23,555 nucleotides of DNA from NCBI GenBank assembly GCA_905206455.1, contig CAJLHL010000029.1:1-23555 (forward strand), read 5' to 3'. The notes below the pieces were generated by a model that saw only the letters and a list, made by a program, of their open reading frames with translations, was not told the DNA's origin and did not search any database. This document shows positions 16,898-23,555 of this stretch, one piece after another (position 1 is the stretch's first letter; every line of letters begins with the position of its first letter). The translations under genes were made by a program, and so were the position numbers. This DNA comes from an uncultured Eubacteriales bacterium (GTDB taxonomy: Bacteria > Bacillota > Clostridia > Peptostreptococcales > Anaerovoracaceae).

Positions 16898-18070
16898 ATG
16901 AGTTTTCAGATGTATGTACCTACGAGAATTTTATTTGGAGAAGGGCAGCTTGAGGGTCTTCACAAACAGAAGCTGCCGGGCAAAAAGGCAATGATTGTGA
17001 TTTCCAATGGGAAATCGACAAAGAGAAACGGAGCTTTGGAAAAGACGGAAAAAGAGTTAAAACTGGCAGGTGCGGAAACGGTTCTGTTTGACAAAATTAT
17101 GCCGAACCCATTGAAGCAGACCGTAATGGAAGGAGCAGCCTTTGCGAAAGAAAATCACTGTGATTTTATTGTCGCTCTTGGCGGCGGCAGTGTTATGGAT
17201 GCATCAAAAGCTATTGCAGCAATGGCGGCAAATGACGGAGATTTATGGGACTATATTTCCGGAGGCACGGGAAAGGGTCTGCCGCTTATGAATGAGCCGC
17301 TTCCGGTTATAGCCATTACTACGACAGCAGGAACCGGGAGCGAAGTGGATCAGTGGGGCGTCGTTTCCAATGAGGAGACCGATGAAAAAATCGGTTTTGG
17401 CGGATATGATTCGTTGTTTCCGCAGATCGCGATCGTAGATCCTCAGCTAATGAAATCCGTTCCGGCGGAGTTTACCGCTTATCAGGGCTTTGACGCGTTA
17501 TTTCACAGTGTAGAGTGTTATATTTCCGCGGCTGCAAATCTCATGAGCGATATGTATGCCTTAACTGCGATCGAAAATATAGGGGCCTATCTGGCGCGCG
17601 CTGTAAAAGACGGTTCGGATATGGAGGCAAGAGAACACGTGGCGTTTGCGAACACCTTATCCGGCGTGGTGATGACAATCAGTTCCTGTACAAGCGAACA
17701 TTCTATGGAGCATGCCATGAGCGCATATCATCATGATCTGCCCCATGGAGCAGGTCTCATCATGATTTCCAAAGCGTATTTTACCTATTTTATTGAGAAT
17801 CACGCCTGCGATGAACGATTTATCCGCATGGCGCAGGCGCTGGGGAAAACAGACGCGAAAGAACCGATGGATTTTATCGCGGCGCTTGTTGAATTGCAGG
17901 AACAGTGCGGTGTAGCAGATTTGAAAATGTCCGATTACGGAATCAAACCGGATGAATTTATGACGCTGGCACAGAACGCCAGAGCAACTATGGGAGGATT
18001 GTTCTTCTGCGACAGGGTACTTCTTTCAGATGAAGAATGCGCCGCTATTTTTGAGAAGGCGTATCGCTGA
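16898..18070 (+). CDS. Iron-containing alcohol dehydrogenase
   Basis: This is a 390-residue group III alcohol dehydrogenase that interconverts alcohols and aldehydes or ketones with NAD(P)H. The N-terminal Rossmann-like domain carries the cofactor motif GGGS at 95-98 (VALGGGSVMDASKAIA) and TTTAGTGSE. The helical C-terminal domain provides the expected metal ligands D199 and H203 (GFDALFHSVECY), H268 and H283 (EHSMEHAMSAYHHDLPHG). The start is placed at 16898 because AAAGGAGG (16882-16889) lies eight bases upstream, rather than at TTG 16892. The flavodoxin follows after 73 bp. Full length and intact. The true substrate is unknown; neighbours point to aldehyde or redox stress handling. Confidence 0.94.
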   Translation: MSFQMYVPTRILFGEGQLEGLHKQKLPGKKAMIVISNGKSTKRNGALEKTEKELKLAGAETVLFDKIMPNPLKQTVMEGAAFAKENHCDFIVALGGGSVMDASKAIAAMAANDGDLWDYISGGTGKGLPLMNEPLPVIAITTTAGTGSEVDQWGVVSNEETDEKIGFGGYDSLFPQIAIVDPQLMKSVPAEFTAYQGFDALFHSVECYISAAANLMSDMYALTAIENIGAYLARAVKDGSDMEAREHVAFANTLSGVVMTISSCTSEHSMEHAMSAYHHDLPHGAGLIMISKAYFTYFIENHACDERFIRMAQALGKTDAKEPMDFIAALVELQEQCGVADLKMSDYGIKPDEFMTLAQNARATMGGLFFCDRVLLSDEECAAIFEKAYR

Positions 18071-18143
18071 AGTGCAGCATCCCTCAGAAATAGAGTATAG
18101 AAATAGAAGTGAAAACGAATTCAGGAAAGTGAGTGTGATCAAA

Positions 18144-18626
18144 ATGAGTAAAAAATTAGTAGCCTATTTCAGCGCAAGCGGTGTGACAAAAAGTGCAGCT
18201 GAAAAACTGGCAGAGGCCGCACAGGCGGATCTTTACGAAATACGTCCGGAAGTTCCTTACACAGAGGCAGATCTGAACTGGCTGGATGGCAATTCAAGAA
18301 GTTCGAGAGAGATGAGGGATAAAGCTTTCCGCCCTGCTCTCAAAGATCGGGATGCTGATGTCAGCGGTCATGACGTTATTTTTCTCGGTTTCCCCATTTG
18401 GTGGTATGTAGCGCCGAACATTATCAACACATTCCTGGAAGCTTATGATTTTTCGGGAAAAATAATCGTCCTGTTTGCCACATCCGGAGGAAGCGATTTT
18501 GGAAAGACGGCGACACAACTTGCAAAAAGCGTTCCGCCGTCTGCCGCAATAAAAGAAGGACGTCTTTTAAACGGACATGTCGAAAAAGAGGACCTTAAAG
18601 ACTGGATTGCGAGTTTGAATCTCTAA
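18144..18626 (+). CDS. Flavodoxin (flavodoxin_4-type)
   Basis: This is a 160-residue cytosolic FMN-binding electron carrier. The phosphate-binding loop is FSASGVTKSAAEKLA near the N-terminus. The isoalloxazine contacts lie in FLGFPIWWYVAPNIINTFLE and FATSGGSDFGKTATQLA. The substrate-like segment RPEVPYTEADLNW is typical of the subgroup annotated as flavodoxin_4. The start at 18144 gives the usual N-terminus MSKKLVAYFS; AGGAAAGTGAG lies upstream. The reading frame is open further back to 18030 inside the alcohol dehydrogenase gene, but those residues have no match. It is the last intact gene of the redox set and directly precedes the ruined apbE. Confidence 0.93.
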   Translation: MSKKLVAYFSASGVTKSAAEKLAEAAQADLYEIRPEVPYTEADLNWLDGNSRSSREMRDKAFRPALKDRDADVSGHDVIFLGFPIWWYVAPNIINTFLEAYDFSGKIIVLFATSGGSDFGKTATQLAKSVPPSAAIKEGRLLNGHVEKEDLKDWIASLNL

Positions 18627-18660
18627 AAATGAAAACGGAGGAAAATAAGTAGGAGTAAAG

Positions 18661-19136
18661 ATGAATGTAAACCGGTTTTGAACTGGGAGAAGAAAATCCT
18701 TTAAAGCATATGGCGGTGATTCGGAGAGGGCTTTGAATGAAGCAAGACGGCTTATTGAAGACAGAGAATCTCTCTGGTCGACAACAAGAGAAATATATAA
18801 AGCAAATCACAGCGGCGGCCAGATGATAACAGTCCGTGAGGAAACGGCAGATCTTCTCAATTTTACACCGGGTATGGCGGAAAAACAGATGGCACATTGG
18901 ACCCTGCGATTTATCCGATACTTGACGCACAGGGATTTGAGACAGGCGGCAAACAGGTTCCTGCGCGGAATCAGATAAAAGAGAAACTTCGTTATGCGGG
19001 ATATGAAAAAATTCGCTTGGAAGACAGAAATTTAAAGGTTCCAGAAAGATATGGATTGGCTGGATTCGTCCGCTTCTGTCGTATGTCTGCCAAATCATTT
19101 GGCAATTCCGTTTGTGGATTCGTCAGGAAAGTTTGA
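18661..19136 (+). pseudogene. apbE: Decayed apbE (FAD:protein FMN transferase)
   Basis: ApbE attaches FMN covalently to Ser/Thr of exported redox proteins. Family sequence is plain but broken. Frame 1 reads KAYGGDSERALNEARRLIED, then ESLWSTTREIYKANHSGGQ and VREETADLLNF up to PGMAEK. Frame 3 then gives TDGTLDPAIYPILDAQGF, then KQVPARNQIKEKLRYAGY and LEDRNLKVPE. Adding one base in the A-run at 18881-18885 joins them into AEKTDGTLDP, the typical ApbE core motif. Other damage: the ATG at 18661 with AGGAG upstream is stopped after six codons (MNVNRF, stop at 18679). The lipoprotein signal is absent, and so is everything after LKVPE, including the expected DLGAxxKGY and DALST motifs. The final ~80 bp are not recognisable. 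It is non-functional as written. Its position after flavodoxin and DUF4405 fits a former flavinylation locus. Confidence 0.8.
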
Positions 19137-19342
19137 TTCCATTATTAAGTAGGAGGCGTATGTAAGAAAACGAAACAATTGACGAACTATCCTTGCTGAC
19201 GGCAATAGCTTTGATGATACAGAATATTAAGATTCCATCGGAAACGCTATTGGGGATAGGGAAAATGCAAAATCTGTAATTGCTGGAATTACAGGGACTG
19301 AGGGTTTGTGAATCCCTTCCCTGCAACCATGGAGTTCTACGG
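19137..19342. other. Unrecognised, probably decayed stretch with overlapping hairpins
   Basis: No frame is open for more than about 38 codons here. Two imperfect hairpins are visible: CTGTAATT/AATTACAG (19274-19281 with 19287-19294), and CAGGGA/TCCCTG (19292-19297 with 19318-19323) with an inner GGG/CCC. They share CAG at 19292-19294, so they exclude each other. A strong terminator follows at 19343. Short peptide strings such as DELSLLTAIALMIQNIKIPSE suggest leftover coding sequence, but I recognise no family. Confidence 0.35.
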
Positions 19343-19383
19343 CTGTATTCAACGTACCGGATATGTTGAATACAGTCTTTTTA
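19343..19383 (+). terminator. Strong intrinsic terminator
   Basis: CTGTATTCAAC (19343-19353) and GTTGAATACAG (19365-19375) pair perfectly over 11 bp around an 11-base loop, followed by TCTTTTTATTTT. It would end transcripts coming from the flavodoxin/apbE side and insulate the surface-protein leader downstream. Confidence 0.88.
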
Positions 19384-19462
19384 TTTTCATCTTTTCCAGA
19401 ATATTTTTTATTTTGCTGTTTCATATAATTTTAAATTCTCATGCGATATTTTAGATTTGTTT

Positions 19463-19480
19463 AAAATGTGTACTTTTTTG
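19463..19480 (-). repeat. Left arm of 18-bp inverted repeat
   Basis: AAAATGTGTACTTTTTTG is the exact reverse complement of the arm at 19628-19645. Identity stops precisely at the 18th base on both sides. The pair encloses 147 bp upstream of the SLH-protein gene. Confidence 0.85.
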
Positions 19481-19501
19481 TTAGATATAGTTTATTAGAT
19501 A

Positions 19502-19530
19502 AATATATCAAAATTATTGTATATTTGCAA
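19502..19530 (-). promoter_or_regulatory. Promoter-like sequence facing left inside the inverted-repeat segment
   Basis: On the minus strand TTGCAA (19530-19525), 17 bp and TATATT (19507-19502) form a good sigma-A match pointing away from the SLH gene. TTGCAA is self-complementary, so the same hexamer also serves a rightward match. In such AT-rich DNA, chance matches are frequent. Confidence 0.35.
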
Positions 19531-19562
19531 CAATTGTAACCTTTCGATATTAAAAGTATACA
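19525..19562 (+). promoter_or_regulatory. Overlapping promoter-like sequences facing the SLH gene
   Basis: Two overlapping matches exist: TTGCAA (19525-19530) with 17 bp to TATTAA (19548-19553), and TTGTAA (19534-19539) with 17 bp to TATACA (19557-19562). The second -10 lies inside the central copy of the AAAAGTAYACATTTTT motif, so a protein bound there would cover it. Transcription would give a leader of about 280 nt. Confidence 0.4.
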
Positions 19563-19568
19563 TTTTTT
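19552..19568 (+). repeat. Third, near-identical copy of the repeat motif
   Basis: AAAAGTATACATTTTTT matches the arm sequence AAAAGTACACATTTT with one change (C to T), in the same orientation as the right arm. It lies inside the segment enclosed by the exact inverted repeat, which suggests a recurring protein-binding site. Confidence 0.6.
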
Positions 19569-19627
19569 CCATCTTTACTTACTGTTTTATTTCTTTTTCT
19601 GATGGCTGAATTCCCTGATTCTACTTG

Positions 19628-19645
19628 CAAAAAAGTACACATTTT
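19628..19645 (+). repeat. Right arm of 18-bp inverted repeat
   Basis: CAAAAAAGTACACATTTT is the exact inverse of the arm at 19463-19480. The ribosome binding site of a seven-codon leader ORF begins a few bases downstream, and the SLH gene starts 205 bp beyond. Confidence 0.85.
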
Positions 19646-19666
19646 TATCGAAGGGGGGAGTTTCCG

Positions 19667-19690
19667 ATGCGATTTATTGTAAATTCCTGA
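19667..19690 (+). CDS. Possible seven-codon leader peptide (MRFIVNS)
   Basis: ATG at 19667 is preceded by AAGGGGGGAG (19651-19660), one of the strongest ribosome binding sites in the window, at six bases. The frame ends after seven codons with TGA. The 160 nt to the SLH gene contain short complementary segments (CCGG/CCGG, TCAGA/TCTGA) but no U-run. It could be a translated leader or a relic; no family is expected at this size. Confidence 0.3.
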   Translation: MRFIVNS

Positions 19691-19850
19691 TTGAATTTTC
19701 GATCGGTTCGCTTTCATAGATCCGGTCGGTCTGTGCCGGTATGTCAGATGTTCTTACGGGCAGATACAGAGCAGTTCTGACCCGGAGTATGGCGATTCGA
19801 TGCGGTTTTCTTAGTTACAGACAGGGAGGAGAGAATAGGAGGAAATAAGG

Positions 19851-22800
19851 ATGAGAAAACGATGGAGACGGCTATTGGCGGTATTCCTGGCGGTTATGAC
19901 ACTGTTGGGGCTGATGCCGGTTACGGCAGCGGCGACAGATCAGACGGAGACTGCGGAGTCTACCGCCGGTGAAGTAAAAGAAATCGATCTGTCCAATGGA
20001 CGCGTGGAAATTACTGACACAGGGTATGTTCAGTACAAAGGGCTGACCGGTGAGAAGACGGTGAGTGAAGAGTATACGGGAGCATATCGGTTGACCGGAA
20101 GCTTAGATCTTCAAAATACGGGTACCTATAAAAAAACAGCCGTTATTATCAGTAGTGCAGCAGGAAAAACGTTTGATGTGACATTGGAGAATCTCTCTGT
20201 TACGTTGACACATTCATGCGGATCGAGCGATCAGATATTTAAAGGACTGCTTCAGGTGGAATCAGGAGACCTGAATTTGAATGCAGAGGGAGAAAATGAT
20301 CTCACCGTTAAAATGACAGGATCCAAACAACCGAGTAATCCATCTATTGCCAATGGAGCTCCTGTCATTCGTGTGATGAACGGAGATTTGACGCTCGGGG
20401 GGAGCGGGACGCTGACACTGAATAATCAGGATGAAAGTGAGAAACGTGAATTTTCCGGCGGGATCCAGGTACATGCCGGCAGTCTGAGAGTCGATATGAA
20501 GGGAATCCTCAACATCCATTTGAAGAATCCTGTGGCATCCCATATTACGTGCGGAGAACTTGACTATTCAAATAAAAATCTGCCGGGCATGAATGAAGAC
20601 GATGCAGATCAGGGGAATTTTGAAATCGCAAATGGAACAGTCAGTCTGGGAGGAATATCGTCTTCCGGAGCATTGGAACCGGGCACCGGGATAAAGGCAG
20701 GGCGCAAATTAGAAATTACCGGCGGCAAAGTAGATGTCACTGCGGAAAAAGCGGCGCTTTCTGCGGCGGCTCCGCGAAACGGCAATTTCGGTTCTCTGAT
20801 TGTAGCAGGCGCCGGTACATCGGTATCCGTTAGAAACAGTGTGGATAAGGATTATTATAGATCTGTCGCCGTTAAAGAGAATTTGGTAATCGAAAAAGGC
20901 GCAGATCTTACGATAAACGCTGAAGGAGCGGCGAAAGGTGTGGTCGTGGGCGAGACTCAGGCGTCGGAGCCTTTCGCTGAGATTGCGGACTGTAATCTTA
21001 CGATAAATACAACATCCGACTGTATGGAACTGTTCTGCAGCCTGACTATCGATGATGGCGCTCAGCTGAATCTTCAGTCAGAAAAAGCGAACGGTATTCA
21101 TAATTGGATTGATTCTAATCGTCAGAATGCATACCCTGTGTATATCGGGGATTCGAATATTGTAATCGATGCAAAAAAGGCAGGAATTTTCTATCAGGTC
21201 AGCAACGAAGGTTCGAAATTAGAATTTGGAAAAGAAGCTGATCTGACGATAGAGAAAGATTCCGGTGTATCTGTATCGGGGATTCAGAGTACAGCTGAAA
21301 TTATCATCGGCGGCAATTCCCGCATCGATATCGAAGGGATGTTTTCGAAGGGCGGCATTTTCAGCGACAAAGGAATCTCTGCAGAAGGCGATGCCTTTGT
21401 CAAAGTAATGAATAGATCGCTTTCGGCGGATGCAATTGAATCGAAAGAGAAGCTCACTATCGACTGTAAGGAACTGATCGCTTCAGGAAATAAACTTTTA
21501 AAGAGAAACGGCGTATCCGGTGATTCTGTCGAAATAAACGATATGGATTATGTTCCGCTGGAAGAAGATATCTATTACAGCGATGAACTGGGAGAACGCA
21601 ATCATATGTTTGACGCGGAGAATAAGGACACCACCGCGGAAATGGCGGGAACCAGATCCTCCCCTTACCTGCATGTAAAAGAATCCGCTTTATCGATCCG
21701 TCCGGCGGATATCACTGTTTATACCGGCGGTGACAGCTATGAAGGCGTAGTGGATGGTGCTGGAAATATCAGTACAGGAGACAGGGGACTGCCTGAGCCC
21801 GGATACCTGTTTACTATTCCAGAGACTGTCAATAATGCTTTGGGCGGTAAGGCCGAGGCGGAGGATCTTTCCTCTTATCTGACGTTTTCCTATGACGACG
21901 GAAATGGAATAACGCGGGAGTGGAAAGTGGAGAAATACAGTGACAGCGTCAGTACGACAGACCTGGGGGACGGCATCGACCGGTACGTCTATCGTCTGCT
22001 GCCGGATACGGAGAGCGGCATTCCCGTACGTCTGCAGTTTCAGAACGGGGATGAGACTGTGATCAGCGATGATTTTACGTTTTCTGCCGAAAATCTGAAC
22101 GAGACTTATACGATGTCTCTCTACACGGGGGGACTGGATCCGTCCAAGATTACAGCAGAGTTTCAAAATGTGCCTGTGGAAGGCGGCGGGGAGAATTCCT
22201 TCCGCTATCCTGTTAAAATCGAATCAGGAACACTTACTGTCCGCGGCGTCACCGGAACGGAGTCTGAGACGATAACGATCGCGTCTGATGAGGCGGAGAT
22301 CAGGGGCGATACTGTTGCAGCAGTTGCACCGGACGATATTAGGTATTATGTCAACGACAGTCAGGTGGAGATTACGGAAAAAGAAAACGTCAGGCTGCTG
22401 ACAGACCGACTGCTGGATACAGAAGTGCTCAAAGATTACATCGACACGATGGAAGCGATTCCGGATGGCGAATATCTGTTTGATATGAGGTATCTGGACC
22501 TGGTGGATTCCAGCAATGGAAACGCTGTAGTCACCATGGGAAATGAACAGAAAATGACTCTTTACTGGCCGGTGCCGGAAGACGCCGATACGGGCGATCC
22601 TTTCTATATCGTGCATTTTAACGCCCTGGACCGAAGCTACGGCAGCGTAGATGATGTCGGTGAAATTTTGAAAAATAATCCGCCGGAGTTGTATCGGGCC
22701 GCAGATGAAGAAAATCCTCTGAATTTAGTAACGATTGGAGGAAAACAGTACATTAAATTTGCTGCAGGCAGTTTTTCGCCGTTTGTCCTGTTGTATGAAA

Positions 22801-23555
22801 AGAAAACGAGCGGGGGCGGAGGCGGAGATATTTACTATACTCTGACTTACGATTCTAACGGCGGAACAGAATACGCATCGGAACGTTATCCTTCAAATAC
22901 TCTCGTTCAGCTGGACAAAAATCCGGTCAGAGAGGGTTATACTTTTACCGGCTGGTATGCGGACAGAGAACTGACGCAGTCTGTCGGTGAAATTCGAATG
23001 AATTCATCGAAGACCGTATATGCGGGCTGGGAGGCTACCGGTATTCCGGATTGGCTCAACGGCAGAGATCATTTTGCTTATATGATCGGCTATGAGGACG
23101 GCAGGGTGAAGCCTGTAAGCAATATCAGCCGCGCTGAGGTTGCGACGATATTCTTCCGGCTGCTGAGTCCGGAGATCCGGGAGAAAAACCTGACGGTCTC
23201 CAATGTCTTTACCGATGTGAACGAGGAGATGTGGTGCAATACCGCGATTTCCACCATGGCGAAACTGGGCGTTGTAAAGGGACGTACGGAGGAAACTTTC
23301 GCTCCGAATGCTTTTATCACCCGTGCGGAATTTGCAGCTGTCTGTGCGCGTTTTGACACATACAAAACAGAGGGGGACAGTGATTTTACGGATATCTCCG
23401 GCCACTGGGCTGAAGCGGAAATAGAGCGGGCGGCGACGTTGGGATGGATTTGCGGTTATGAGGACGGAACCTTCCGTCCGGAGAATCCGATTACCCGCGC
23501 CGAAGCTATGGCGATGATCAACCGAGTGCTCTGCCGTCTGCCTGAAAGCGAAAGC
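19851..23555 (+). CDS. Secreted SLH-domain surface protein, beta-solenoid-like (partial, runs off window end)
   Basis: The frame is open for 1235 codons with no stop before the window end. AGGAGGA (19837-19843) lies seven bases before the ATG. Residues 1-27 are a signal peptide: a basic MRKRWRR, a hydrophobic LLAVFLAVMTLLGLM and a likely cut after TAAA. Residues ~50-620 are a long run of short strand-turn units (DLTLGGSGTLTL, LTINAEGAAKGV, IIIGGNSRIDIEG), suggesting a right-handed beta-helix like Cthe_2159-type carbohydrate-binding surface proteins. Residues ~620-985 look like further beta-rich domains. A GGGGG linker near 988 leads to an InlB B-repeat (YTLTYDSNGG ... GYTFTGWYADREL ... VYAGW, ~995-1060). 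SLH units follow at about 1064-1106, 1120-1165 and 1178-1228, with SRAE/TRAE motifs that bind pyruvylated wall polymer. It is most likely a cell-wall-anchored adhesin or glycan binder. The end may be near, since three SLH units are the usual set. Confidence 0.9.
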   Translation, partial: MRKRWRRLLAVFLAVMTLLGLMPVTAAATDQTETAESTAGEVKEIDLSNGRVEITDTGYVQYKGLTGEKTVSEEYTGAYRLTGSLDLQNTGTYKKTAVIISSAAGKTFDVTLENLSVTLTHSCGSSDQIFKGLLQVESGDLNLNAEGENDLTVKMTGSKQPSNPSIANGAPVIRVMNGDLTLGGSGTLTLNNQDESEKREFSGGIQVHAGSLRVDMKGILNIHLKNPVASHITCGELDYSNKNLPGMNEDDADQGNFEIANGTVSLGGISSSGALEPGTGIKAGRKLEITGGKVDVTAEKAALSAAAPRNGNFGSLIVAGAGTSVSVRNSVDKDYYRSVAVKENLVIEKGADLTINAEGAAKGVVVGETQASEPFAEIADCNLTINTTSDCMELFCSLTIDDGAQLNLQSEKANGIHNWIDSNRQNAYPVYIGDSNIVIDAKKAGIFYQVSNEGSKLEFGKEADLTIEKDSGVSVSGIQSTAEIIIGGNSRIDIEGMFSKGGIFSDKGISAEGDAFVKVMNRSLSADAIESKEKLTIDCKELIASGNKLLKRNGVSGDSVEINDMDYVPLEEDIYYSDELGERNHMFDAENKDTTAEMAGTRSSPYLHVKESALSIRPADITVYTGGDSYEGVVDGAGNISTGDRGLPEPGYLFTIPETVNNALGGKAEAEDLSSYLTFSYDDGNGITREWKVEKYSDSVSTTDLGDGIDRYVYRLLPDTESGIPVRLQFQNGDETVISDDFTFSAENLNETYTMSLYTGGLDPSKITAEFQNVPVEGGGENSFRYPVKIESGTLTVRGVTGTESETITIASDEAEIRGDTVAAVAPDDIRYYVNDSQVEITEKENVRLLTDRLLDTEVLKDYIDTMEAIPDGEYLFDMRYLDLVDSSNGNAVVTMGNEQKMTLYWPVPEDADTGDPFYIVHFNALDRSYGSVDDVGEILKNNPPELYRAADEENPLNLVTIGGKQYIKFAAGSFSPFVLLYEKKTSGGGGGDIYYTLTYDSNGGTEYASERYPSNTLVQLDKNPVREGYTFTGWYADRELTQSVGEIRMNSSKTVYAGWEATGIPDWLNGRDHFAYMIGYEDGRVKPVSNISRAEVATIFFRLLSPEIREKNLTVSNVFTDVNEEMWCNTAISTMAKLGVVKGRTEETFAPNAFITRAEFAAVCARFDTYKTEGDSDFTDISGHWAEAEIERAATLGWICGYEDGTFRPENPITRAEAMAMINRVLCRLPESES

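Noticed and set aside
19254..19329. Possible tRNA ending in GCAACCA
   Set aside because: No matching 5' acceptor strand, D-arm or anticodon arm could be drawn; only a T-arm-like hairpin resemblance.

Overview
The window looks like a chromosomal segment of an anaerobic, Gram-positive-type member of the Bacillota, most likely class Clostridia. The clues are the pheS-pheT-zapA-mutS2 order, strong AGGAGG ribosome binding sites, an SLH-domain surface protein, ferredoxin-type and flavodoxin redox enzymes, and CCA-encoded tRNAs. The genus cannot be settled from the sequence alone.

Bases 1-11760 are a co-directional housekeeping block on the + strand: a SpoU-type RNA methyltransferase, pheS, pheT, a ZapA-like division protein with a long coiled coil, mutS2, argS, a small radical SAM protein and a TPR protein. 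Spacing is short and there is no clear terminator inside, so much of it is probably transcribed together. Bases 11761-12445 hold two good promoters, then tRNA-Asn(GUU), tRNA-Leu(UAA) and the initiator tRNA-Met(CAU), closed by a hairpin terminator.

Bases 12446 to about 19330 are an accessory region of different character. It starts with the C-terminal half of a MATE transporter. Then comes a set of redox genes: an aldo/keto reductase with two 4Fe-4S cluster motifs, a divergent MerR regulator with a textbook operator, a short-chain dehydrogenase, a DUF4405 cytochrome-b-like membrane protein, an iron-dependent alcohol dehydrogenase and a flavodoxin. The last member is a decayed apbE (FAD:protein FMN transferase), recognisable across two reading frames. 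DUF4405 plus ApbE suggests that this locus once belonged to, or derives from, an extracytosolic flavin-transfer electron pathway. The cytosolic oxidoreductases still look intact.

Bases 19384-19850 are AT-rich and non-coding. They carry an exact 18-bp inverted repeat flanking 147 bp that contains promoter-like sequences facing both ways, and a third, near-identical copy of the motif lies inside. Downstream is a large secreted SLH-domain protein, open to the window end. This arrangement suggests either a phase-variable promoter switch or a multi-site operator controlling a surface protein. It is the most attractive lead in the window.
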